Below are positions 7,200 through 15,460 of a stretch of DNA of 16,831 nt, piece by piece. The DNA comes from Pelagophyceae sp. CCMP2097 (lineage: Eukaryota; Sar; Pelagophyceae). Below the pieces are notes generated by a model. That model was not told the DNA's origin. It worked only from the letters and a program-made list of their open reading frames with translations, and did no database searches. A program made the position numbers and the translations under genes. Every line of letters starts with the position of its first letter. Positions within the stretch are counted from its first letter, which is position 1. The stretch is taken from contig MU657197.1 of assembly GCA_026770575.1 (NCBI GenBank), positions 404,754 to 421,584 on the forward strand, read 5' to 3'.

Positions 7200-8145
7200 C
7201 CATACGTGCACGGGCCCGTACGAGGAGCCGTTTCGAGGGATGTCCAGAAGGGGTCTTGGAACGGCCCGTCCAGAGGCCTCTTGCACGGATGCAAGGGCCC
7301 TTTTCGAGGGGACTTGCATAGACCGTGCAAGGACCCTTCCAAGGAGCCTTGACAAAAGACTTGGCGAGAGGCCTGAAAAAAAAAGGCCTTGCAAGGGGCC
7401 GTACAAGGGACTGCGCAAGGAACCGTGCGAGGGCCCGTGCAACGAGTCAAGGAGCTGCGCGAGGGCCCGTTTCGAGGGGCCTTGCAAGGGGGTGCCCCAA
7501 GAGCTCTTCCGGCCTTCTCACGAAACGCCTCTTTGAGCCTCTGGCTCGACCATATGACGGGGAAACACATTTCCAGGGAAAGAGGGACCCGTGCACACGG
7601 CCTCGCAGGGGACCGCACAGGAGGGGTTTCCCACGGCCCGTGCGAGGTCAGGGCCCGCACTTTGGAGCCTTGCGAGGGACCTTGCGAGGGGCCTTGGCAG
7701 GAGACCGCCCAGAGGCCTCTTTGGGGCCCGTGCAAGAGGCCCCGTGCGAGGGACCTAGATTAGGGCACCCCGAGGGCCCGTACGAGGGGTTTTCGAATGA
7801 GAGGCCCGCCTTGCAACTGCGCGAGGAGCAGTTCGAGGATTAGTTCGAGGCCACAGGCCGCAAAGGATCCGTACAGGGCCCTTGCGAGGGACTCGTCAAG
7901 GGCCGCGCGAGGAGAGGGGCCTTGCAGGAACCGTGCAAGGACCCAAACGAGGGGCCTTGACAAAGGCTTTGCGAGCGGCCTTGCCCGTACGAGGGGAGCG
8001 CATGAGAGGCCCGCCCTCCGACATGACGAGGGGCCGATCGAGGCCACAGAGAGAGGGGCTGTCTCTGGTATAGAGGGCCCGTGTCCCAGAGGGCCCTTGC
8101 GAGGGAAAATCCCCTTTTCGAGGAGAGGGGCCCTCGCACGGGCCT
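7200..8145. repeat. Degenerate 12-bp array 1 (possible intron content)
   Basis: Units such as GGGCCCGTGCGA, GGGGCCTTGCAA and GGGACCTTGCGA recur with a 12-bp period over nearly 1 kb, with many substitutions and spacer insertions. There is a higher-order duplication of about 200 bp: GAGGCCCGCC recurs at 7801 and 8005, CGAGGCCACA at 7846 and 8039. It lies between readable minus-strand exons (from 8339 down to about 8150) and the coding fragment at 6867-7019. A 10-base C-run sits at the low-coordinate side (around 7123-7132). Long open frames over it in several frames are by-products of a unit without stops. Confidence 0.85.
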
Positions 8146-8147
8146 CG

Positions 8148-9730
8148 CGCCCGTTCCTCCCACGTCCCGTACGGCATCCCGCTCCGCCCGTATGAATCCC
8201 ACTTTGGCGCGTCGGGTGAATGTCGTTTCAGACGCCGGTCGCGCACGACGCCGTCGAGCGCGCCGTCGGCGGCGAGGTGCGTCGGTGGGGCGTCGGATCG
8301 CCGAAACGTCGCGGCGACGGAAATGCGGGGTTCAGAGTCCTACGTCGAATTGGGGTCGAGCAAGGGTCCACTACCTGGCCACCGATCCCACCCCAGTCTC
8401 CAAAATAAAATTACCTGCCCGCACACGCCCCCCCAGTGGATCAAATTGTGCCAGCAAACGGGCCGCCCCGGCGCCAGCGTCATCGGGCGCGCGCAGCCGA
8501 TGGGGAAACGGAGCTTCGTGACCTAAAGGAATCACTCTAGGAATCCTATCGGAATTCCTCGAGGCATTTCTCGAGCAAGGCTTTCAAGCCACGAGCTTTC
8601 AAGAGCCACTCGAAACATCGCCACTCTATAGATCTTGACAGGATGCCCCTCGGGCCTCTTTTGCGGTTTCGACGACGCGGGTTTCCGACGCCTTGTTCAA
8701 ACCCGGGCAACGCCGGTCTCAAATGGTCGTAGTGCCCTTCATCGCTGTAAACCTCATCAAATTCCTTCGGGACGACCCACAAGCAGCCCGTGTCGGGGTT
8801 CGATTCAGTGAACGGGAGCCAGACAGTGAGAACCTTGGCTTTTCCATCTGGCCAATGCGCATCTCCGTATTTAAAGTCTCGATGCGGCAGCCCAAAGCTA
8901 TCGCCCACCCTATCACACCTCTTCGCCTCGGATCCGTCGCCGCCGTAGCCGCCGTCGTTTGCCTTCGCTAAGGCCGTGGCTTCGGCCAGAGCCTGGGCTT
9001 TTTGTAATGCTTTCGCAGGGTCGTTTCGTCTCAGAGACCAAACGAATAGCGAGGGTTCGAGGACGCATGCCTCGTCGCCTAAAAGCGTGCGCGCGAGGGC
9101 CCAGGACCGGAGGACGCCTTGCCAAGGGGCATTGCATAATAAAGCGCAGACAGGGGGCCATCCGGCAGCCTCCACAGCGCGAACCGTCGCCGCGCACCGC
9201 AGCCAGACGGCCGCGTCGTCGACATCGCCGTCTGTGGCAGCGTAATAACCTCGGACGTCGAGCTGCCTTTGGGCTTCCGGGACGTCGCACGGCAAGGCGC
9301 TCACGCCTTTCCCAGCGCCTTTCCCAGCTTCATGCGCGCCGTCGAACTGCTTCCAGTAGTCGGCGTCTCCGAGCTTTGCCGCGAGGTCGCCAGAGGCGCA
9401 GCGGCGGAGCAGCGAGGCCGTCGATTCGTTTGCTCCCGAATCCGCGCCGTCCGCTGCCTCGTCCGCCTCGGCCACCGCGGCATCCACGTCGAACATACTC
9501 GCAGCCATCATACCGCCGAGGAAGGAAAACGCCGCCGCGTTGAGGTCCTCCTCGGGCGGCGGCGGGTCTTGCGTGGCGCTCGCTGCGGCGCTGGATGCGG
9601 CGCCGCTCGCTGCGGCGCTCGCTGCGGCGCCCCCTGCCTGCTCGCCTGCGTCGCATTCGTCGCGCGCCGATTCGCGCGCGCGCTCCAGCGCGCAGAACCG
9701 CCGCGTCCGCGCCAGCCGCAAATGCGCCAT
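8148..9730 (-). CDS. Phytanoyl-CoA dioxygenase (PhyH)-like 2-oxoglutarate/Fe(II) oxygenase
   Basis: PhyH-family enzymes are non-haem iron, 2-oxoglutarate-dependent hydroxylases; the substrate here cannot be told. Exon A runs from the ATG at 9730 to 8690 (347 codons): an Ala-rich, low-complexity N-terminus, then GDSFGLPHRDFKYGDAHWPD with the HxD iron ligands, then LTVWLPFTESNPDTGCLWVV, a typical PhyH core strand. Intron 8523-8689 (GTCGGA...CTTTAG). Exon B, 8522-8415 (36 codons), has PVCWHNLIHWGGVCG with the distal His ligand. Intron 8340-8414 (GTAATT...CGTAG). Exon C starts at 8339 with DSEPRISVAATFRR, the Arg expected to hold 2-oxoglutarate. Its 3' end is unresolved: the frame continues into array 1, so the lower coordinate is approximate. 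All catalytic positions are present. A divergent MYND-Sel1 gene begins 33 bp upstream. Family call firm; exon B and C junctions well supported by phase and motif. Confidence 0.85.
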
Positions 9731-9763
9731 GGCTGTGCACGCGGGCGCGAACGTGAGCCTCGG
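9731..9763. promoter_or_regulatory. Very short divergent intergenic region
   Basis: Only 33 bp separate the ATG of the PhyH-like gene (9730, minus) from the likely ATG of the MYND-Sel1 gene (9764, plus). If both starts are right, the promoters must overlap each other or the 5' ends of the genes. No TATA box is visible. Confidence 0.35.
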
Positions 9764-10298
9764 ATGTCGCTCAAAACGTCGCGCGCATACGAAGTACTAC
9801 TACCTTTTATCCTTTGGCGATAGCGCCGTGTCCGAGCCTGCTGCGACGCGCCGGGCTGGCACTGCACCAAGTGCAAATCGCGCCACTATTGCTCCAAAAA
9901 GTGCCAGATCGTCTACTGGAACGCGGGCGGGCACAAGGAGCAGTGCAAGCAGCTCGCAGCCGACTTCCAAGACCGCCGCGCTGTGGTACCGGCGCGCGGC
10001 CGAGCAAGGATTTCCTGAGGCGCAGTCCAACCTCGGCGTATGGTTATTTCCAGGTCAAGGGCGTGGCGCAGTCGTACGACGCCACCGCGCAGTGGTACCG
10101 GCTTGCCGCGGCGCAGGGCAACGCAGGCGCACTCTACAACCTGGGCGTGTGTCACGCAACGGCCACGGCGTGCCCTGGGACGACCACGAGGCACTGTGCC
10201 TCTACAAGCGCGCCGCGGCACACGGGCACGCCCACGCTGCGGCGATGGTCGGAAACGTCGAGGCACGGCTCGCGGCGCGCTCCGGCCGACCGAAATGA
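9764..10298 (+). pseudogene. MYND zinc finger plus Sel1-repeat protein gene, frame-broken
   Basis: The ATG at 9764 opens MSLKTSRAYE, then an in-frame TAG at 9821-9823. Directly after it the same frame gives a MYND finger (HCTKCKSRHYCSKKCQIVYW and then GGHKEQC); the first Cys pair is compressed to CC. MYND fingers bind Pro-rich peptides. Three Sel1-type helical repeats follow, each in a different frame: KTAALWYRRAAEQGFPEAQ (from 9969), SYDATAQWYRLAAAQGNAGA (near 10070), and NGHGVPWDDHEALCLYKRAA to the stop at 10298. The breaks fall near 9970, 10039 (an extra G would explain it) and 10160. Two or more indels plus the TAG point to a decayed gene or sequencing error. The 30 nt 9794-9823 (GTACTA...GATAG) could alternatively be a tiny intron that removes the TAG. 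Confidence 0.75.
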
Positions 10299-10402
10299 CC
10301 GTCGCCATTCCGCCCGCCGGCCCGCACGGCTCGCGGCTCGCACGGCCTGGAGCGCCGCTTCGGGCACGAGGGGGCGAGGATTTAATTCGCTCAACGATTC
10401 TG

Positions 10403-10857
10403 CACGGCTGTTTCAGGCAGCGGTGGGAATTCATTTAAGGGTGAAGTGAATTATTCACTGAATAAATTCACTTCACCATATTCACTTCACATTCACCGTC
10501 ATATTCACTACCACCGAACATTTGTGAAGGACTTCATTAATGACTTCACCAACCCCGGCCGACGCCACCGTCGCTCTGAGTTCCCCGGAAGACCGGAGGG
10601 AGTCGCACTGCCCTTGAGCAGACGTCCTGGGGCCATTGGTGGCGCATACAGCCGTCGGCGGACGAGCCTTGCGATTTGGAAGGGACATATTTTGGACCTC
10701 TCAAAATTCACTGATTCACTTCACATTCACCAGGATTTGCAGCCGTAGTGAACGTCGATTCATTAATGACTTCACTACCACCGAACATTTGGGGGCTCGC
10801 GTGAATATTCACTCACTTTGAATTTCCAGTGAATTCCCACCGCTGGTTTCAGCCGTG
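10403..10857. mobile_element. MITE-like element with terminal inverted repeats
   Basis: The ends form an inverted pair: 10403-10433 (CACGGCTGTTTCAGGC then AGCGGTGGGAATTCA) and 10830-10857 (TGAATTCCCACCGCTGG then TTTCAGCCGTG). The outermost eight and the inner 15-16 bases are identical, with a small indel between. The flanks GATTCTG before and ATTCAG after could be an imperfect target-site duplication. Inside, both halves are rich in TTCACTTCAC-type motifs and share exact direct repeats: 10481-10497 with 10715-10731, 10533-10549 with 10759-10775, and the 21-mer 10504-10524 with 10771-10791. No transposase is encoded, so it would move only with enzymes supplied elsewhere. The central GC-rich part (10550-10680) differs from the arms and may be a captured segment. 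Confidence 0.65.
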
Positions 10858-11074
10858 ATTCAGCTCATGAGACAAAGAGTTGACCTCGCACATAAAAATA
10901 TACGACTTGGCCCGTCTTGTCCGCGTTGACAGTGGAAGCTATGAAGCTGATTTCGGTGCAATCGTACGGTTCCTTGTCTGGTCTCTGCGCAGCCCCAAAA
11001 CACTTTCTCTAAGGGCACTGCGCGCCCCTACAAGACCACCAAGGCGGCTATGGTCGTAAGTCGGTCAAATCGTC

Positions 11075-11153
11075 GAATGGTATTCATTCTCTTGCGCCAG
11101 GAGGTGGCCATGGATCTCCTCTAGCCAGGCGTCACCGAGAATGAATACCATTC
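11075..11153. other. 79-nt hairpin with a perfect 17-bp stem
   Basis: GAATGGTATTCATTCTC (11075-11091) is exactly complementary to GAGAATGAATACCATTC (11137-11153), with a 45-nt loop. The loop contains a further pair AGGAG/CTCCT around GTGGCCATGGAT. It could be a small-RNA precursor, a short inverted-repeat transposon, or a chance-kept palindrome. There is no T-run suggesting a terminator. Confidence 0.8.
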
Positions 11154-11197
11154 CGACATTTTATCGAGAGACTTGTCATTCCCGTATGGGTGCTTCG

Positions 11198-11206
11198 TAT
11201 AAAAGG
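11198..11206 (+). promoter_or_regulatory. TATA-box-like sequence
   Basis: TATAAAAGG is a close match to a TATA box and lies about 45 bp after the hairpin at 11075-11153. No coding frame follows on the plus strand, so if it works it would serve a non-coding transcript. Confidence 0.25.
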
Positions 11207-11479
11207 CCAATACGTGCCTCTTGAGAGCCAAGAAGATGGGCATGTGCGTTGCCTACGCCATGTCATCGACTTCCACAGCGGTTGCGAGCGCAATCATCCA
11301 AAAGCACGTCGTACAGGACGCCCCATAGATTGACACAATATCTCAATAAGTACCCAATTCGGATTTTATCAATTGGTTTTACTACCTTTTTTTGATGTTT
11401 TTGATGAGCTGAAACTCTCGTAAAATCAGGTTTTGAAACGAGCGTTGCTGCAAGGGTGGATTTTAAGCGAGCAAGCAAT

Positions 11480-11507
11480 TATATATATATATATATATTT
11501 ATATATA
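11480..11507. repeat. AT dinucleotide microsatellite
   Basis: A run of (AT)n interrupted once by TTT lies in non-coding DNA. Confidence 0.9.
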
Positions 11508-11555
11508 AACCTCTGTGGGGGCGGCCGAGCGCTCCTCACTCTAGATAAGAGGCCT

Positions 11556-11579
11556 GCGGTCGAGCCATCCCTGGCCGTC
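11556..11579 (+). repeat. 24-bp dispersed repeat, copy 2
   Basis: This is identical over 24 bases to 5317-5340, in the same orientation. Confidence 0.7.
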
Positions 11580-11794
11580 CCCAAGCTCATGTATAATGTT
11601 GCTCCCCCTTGTACGACGCGCGTCAGCCTCCCTTGTCGGCTCTCGGGAGAGCCGGCGAAGACCCCCGCGTCCGCCGCTCGTTGTTCGGCGGGCCCGCCGC
11701 CGGAGGGTGTAAGATAACTACTTGATCCAAGGGGACAGAGGATGGTGGGCTTTGCGGCGCATTCCTTTAAAACGGCTTCAGGGCGGTCGCTCCT

Positions 11795-14746
11795 CTACTG
11801 CGCGGGCGCGGGCGCGGAGGCTTGCGCAGAGGGCGGCGCGGGCGCGTCCGCGGAAGCGGTTGAGTACAACGCCCTGCAATCCATCACAATGCACGTGATA
11901 TCGTCCCGATAGTCCCCTTCAATCGCCTTCCACCGAGCCACCGCCAGCTGGATCAAACGCTCGCCTGTCGGGCAAGCGTGGGGGGACGGGAGGGGGGAGA
12001 AAGTTCGGAGAAATCGAAGAAAGGAAGACTCACATGCAACTTTCGCGGAAGGCGGCTCCAGCGCCAGGTGCGCCGCCACCAAATCGATGGCCTCGTCGTT
12101 GGTGATGAACTCCCAGACGCCGTCCGTCGCAGCGATCAAAAACTCATCGTTCGGCAGTAAAACGTGCTCCGTCACCTCTGGTAAACTGATCACCCCAACT
12201 GCAGTAACTGCATTGTCCCCGATCGACCGCGCCATGGCCAGACCGACTTGCGTGTGCGCCTTGTCCAGCCAGACTCGGGCGCTGAGGCCGACTTCCGGCG
12301 CGTCGCTGACGTAACCGCCGGCGGCGACGATCCTTGCACGTTCATCTGGAAGATCCGGATTGTGGTCCTTTGACAGAGGCAAAGCCTGCAGCTTGCCTTC
12401 GACGCGCCTCGCGAGAATCGCGCGCGAATCGCCGGCGTTGGCCGTGTAGAGCTTTTGGCCATCTCGATAAACTACGACAGCAGTCGTTCCGCTGTAATGG
12501 GCTTCGACGCGAGACTTCCGTAAAGCGAAATCGACATCTGCAAACGTCGCGACCAAAGCGTGCTTGGCGTCGCCGGAGTCATCAATTAACCGTTCTTCTA
12601 AACGTTCAACCACGTGCTCCGCAACAAATTCAGAAACATCTTGACCATGTTCACCGTGGCCGTCAAACACCTAATAATAATAAATTAGAGGCCACAGTCG
12701 CGGGGCCGGCAGCCGAGTGCCCGTCCAAGGGACCGTCAAGGGGTCGCCGTCAAAGCGACAGAGGGCCCGTCGAGGGACCGTCAAAGGAACTGCCCAAAGG
12801 GACCGTCCTTGGGACCGTCCAAGAGACCATCCAAGCGACCGTCCGAGGGCCCGTCCGAGGGACCGCCCAGAGGGACGCAAAGGGGCTGCATTCGAGGAGA
12901 CGGCAGCCGAGCGACCGCTCAAGGGGCCGTCCGAGGGACCCTCCACGGGACTGCCGCACAGGGTCCGACGAGGGACCGTCCGAGGGACCGGTCAAAGGGA
13001 CCGTCGAAAGGACCTTCGAAAGGACCGCCAAAGGGACCGTCCACGGAACCGCCGCAGAGGGACTGTCCGAGGGACCGCCCAAGGGAACGTCCAAAGGAAC
13101 AGTCCAAAGGAAGTGTCCAAAGGACCGCCCAAGGGACTAGCCGAGGGACCGGCCACGGGACCGTCGCAGAGGACCCGTCTCCGAGCCCGTCGAGAGATCG
13201 CTTAAGGGACCGCCCAAGGAACTGTCCAAAGGGACTGTCCAAAGGAACTGTCCAAAGGACCGCCCAAGGAATCGTTCGAGGGACCGTCCGAGGGACCATA
13301 TAAGCGACCGTCCGAAGACCCGCCTAGGTGACGTCGCGAAGAGGCCGCAGTCGAATGGTTAGCCGAGCGTCCGTCCAAGGGACCGTCGAGAAACCGCATT
13401 CAAAGCGACCGTGACAGAGGGCCCGTCGAGGGACCGTCCAAGGAACTGTCCAAAGAAACTGTCCAAGGGACCGCCCAAGCGACCGTCCGAGAGACCGTCC
13501 GAGCCTCTCGAGGGGCCGTCTCAAGGCGCCGTTTCGAATGGCCATCGAAAGGGGCCGTCTCGAGGGGTCGTCTCGAGGGGTCGTCTTAAGGCGCCGTTTC
13601 GAAGGGCCGTCTCCAGGGGCCGTCTCCAGGGGCCGCCATTGCAGGGTAGACAGACCAGGGGGTCTGCCATCCAGTCCAGAAGGACCTTTCCCTGGCCTAG
13701 TCGGATCAACCCACTTACCGCGAATAACGAACGATTGCCGGCCCCGCCAAAGGGGTGCACCACGCAGCCGCGGTCCTACGGAGGAGCGTAGGGGAGCGCG
13801 GGGTTCCTCTGCAAAGGACTCTGGAAAAGACTCGATAATACTCGAAAAGACTCGATAATACTGTAGAAAAGACAATAGAAAAGAAGAAAGGACGCACCTG
13901 GTTAATCTTGGCCGTAGCCCCGCGTCCATAATAACCCGGTTCGATGCCGTGGTACGAAAACGTCCCCAGGAACGCGTCCGCAAACGGCGCAGACTCGCAC
14001 CGCGCGACCAAACGGCCGGGCGACGTGGCGTGTAAAAGTGCAGAAGGACGGACCGTGAGCCTCGTAGCGCGCCCGCCACGCCTCAGCGGAGAAGCTTCAC
14101 CCATGAACTCGGGCGACCGGAACTCCATCGAAGGGCGGCGAGCCACCTATCTTTTTGGATGAACCCCTTGTCGAATGATTCTCCAAGAGTGTTTGAACGG
14201 ACGCGGGTCTTGAACGGGCTCCGGCGAGTTCGACGGCGGTTCCTCCTGCGTGCCGTCCCCGGGCACGGTGGCGTAGGAGAGGCGGCGCTGGCGGAAGGTC
14301 TTGTCGTAAGCAGATGATGATTCATTTCCCAGAGCGCAAGGAGGCTGAGGAATAGGTGACAACGCCCGCGAGAGCTTCTTGCCTTCGCTTTCTAAAGCCT
14401 TCAAGACCCCCGCGCGCTCAAGCGCCAAAGGGCCGAAGAGCTGCTCGCCGCCTATACGTGCGGTCGCCAACATTCGGTGTTGACTTTCTGCCGTTTGGGC
14501 CGGTGAACGCACCGTTCGCGTCGTACAGCAGTCCCAGGTCCGTCCGTAGCTGCGTCTGCACGCCCGGCGGCAGGTCGTTCATGCAGAGCGTCTCGAAGAG
14601 CTATATATGGCGTCGGCAAAGGGCCGGGGGACGGGGCTTTGGGCGGTCTCCCGCGGCGTGGCGAAAACAAGGGGGAAACGGACCTTGGTTTTTTCATCTT
14701 CAAAGACTTGACTGTGCTCCGCGTTCGCAGACGCCCCCGCGCCCAT
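11795..14746 (-). CDS. PP2C-type (PPM) serine/threonine protein phosphatase
   Basis: PPM phosphatases remove phosphate from Ser/Thr using two metal ions held by Asp residues. Exons read on the minus strand: 14746-14684 (MGAGASANAEHSQVFEDEKT..., Gly2 and Ser6 fit N-myristoylation, so membrane attachment is likely); 14600-14513; from 14451 into about 14200 (3' end unresolved); an exon ending at 13898 (FSYHGIEPGYYGRGATAKIN); 13775-13719 (57 nt, DRGCVVHPFGGAGNRSLFA); 12670-12034 (FDGHGEHG, SGTTAVVVYRDG, NAGDSRA, DHNPDLPDE, GLAMARSIGD, ATDGVWEF); 11964-11795 (YRDDITCIV, stop TAG). The metal-binding Asp motifs DGHG, DG in ATDGVWE and DDIT are intact. Introns are 83, 61, unresolved, 122, 1048 and 69 nt, with donors such as GTGCGT, GTAAGT and GTGAGT. 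The 69-nt intron keeps the frame open if retained. The 1048-nt intron (12671-13718) is filled by array 2. The only open question is the junction near 14150-14200, where an in-frame TAG (14149-14147) must be spliced out. Confidence 0.93.
12715..13640. repeat. Degenerate 12/13-bp array 2 inside a PP2C intron
   Basis: Units near GGGACCGTCCAA and GGGACCGTCCGA repeat with a 12-bp period from about 12715 to 13490. From about 13510 to 13640 the related unit GTCTCGAGGGGTC repeats with a 13-bp period. The array lies wholly inside the PP2C intron 12671-13718, between the donor GTAAGTGGG and the acceptor TATTATTATTAG on the minus strand. In the 12-bp part every frame is free of stops for long stretches, giving apparent GPSK- or RDRP-type repeat peptides on both strands that are not genes. 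The unit resembles that of array 1. Confidence 0.92.
13824..13863. repeat. Two tandem 20-bp units in a PP2C intron
   Basis: GAAAAGACTCGATAATACTC and the same 20-mer ending in G lie in direct tandem inside the 122-nt intron 13776-13897. On the gene strand they contribute to its pyrimidine-rich tract. Confidence 0.9.
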
Positions 14747-15460
14747 GGTCAGAGCCGCGCCTACGACGATAGCACCGTCGGTTGGTGGACAAAGTGGTTC
14801 ACCGGTTTCAGCGGCCGCTCTACTCTGTCGCCATTCGCGCCCCGGACCCATAGGCCGCGGCGCGTATAGTGCGCCCGGCGAGGCCTTTCGGCGCCCTATA
14901 CGAGGCCGTATGGCGCGGCGGCACTCACCGCGTCGCGGGACCGTGCAACGCCGCTGCCGAGAGAGGAGATCCTGCGTTTCACCGAGAATTGCGAAATCTA
15001 CGGCAAGGGGAAATGCACTGTGCAGCTTGTGCAGCTGCCGAAAACAATTGGACAAAATTTGAAGGGGGGGAGTCCCCCGAGTATGACGGGCAAAAACGAC
15101 GTAAAATTACTCAGAGCTCAAATTGAATTCTGAGAACTCAAAACTCGATTCCGGAGAACTCAAAACTCAAACTGAGAACTCGGAATTCGTTTCAGATAAC
15201 TCGCGCTGAATGTTCAGAAAAAGGGGCATCAAATTTCGTTACCGAGGATGCGATTTAATCCTTCCGGCCGTTAGCGCACGCCCCGGTCGACCGGTCGTTC
15301 AGCGCCGCGCGCGCGGGCGCGCGTGCCTGCCTGGCCGGACCGAGGCGCCGCCTCTAGTCGTCCCGGTGCGGCGCGTCTGTCGGCGCCTCTGTCGGCGCCC
15401 TGCGTCGCTCGAAGCGGTCTGCTCCGCGGCGCCACTGCGGCGGCAACCTCGTCGAGGGCA
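14747..15460. other. Divergent intergenic region between PP2C and the acidic protein gene
   Basis: It must hold the promoters of PP2C (leftward) and the 15461 gene (rightward). A plus-strand frame at about 14869-15126 without an ATG (GDPAFHRELRNLRQGEMHC) looks somewhat coding and vaguely recalls Pif1-type helicase text, but it is too short and weak to call. The tandem repeat at 15131-15204 lies inside. Confidence 0.4.
15131..15204. repeat. About four tandem ~20-bp units
   Basis: Units start TGAGAACTCAAAACTCGATT, then GGAGAACTCAAAACTCAAA, TGAGAACTCGGAATTCGTTT and AGATAACTCGCG. They lie upstream of the 15461 gene and could hold repeated factor-binding sites, though that is only a possibility. 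Confidence 0.8.

Larger units (their letters stand above)
10858..11794. other. Intergenic, no protein gene seen
   Basis: No coding-like frame was found. The stretch contains the perfect-stem hairpin at 11075-11153, a TATA-like site at 11198-11206, a copy of the 14-mer AATATCTCAATAAG (11337-11350), the AT run at 11480-11507 and the second copy of the 24-bp dispersed repeat at 11556-11579. Confidence 0.5.

Noticed and set aside
7040..7735. Long minus-strand and plus-strand open frames over array 1
   Set aside because: By-products of a 12-bp unit that lacks stop codons; the peptides only translate the repeat.
12334..13303. Long plus-strand open frames such as the 268- and 164-codon ones
   Set aside because: They read antisense to PP2C and through array 2; the PP2C exons with splice sites on the other strand explain the region.
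7200..13640. CRISPR array
   Set aside because: Units are contiguous and degenerate with no unique spacers of even length, and the genes around are eukaryotic with introns.
14869..15126. Pif1/Helitron-type helicase fragment
   Set aside because: The resemblance is limited to a short DPAFHRELRNLRQGE-like stretch; no helicase motif is present and there is no ATG.
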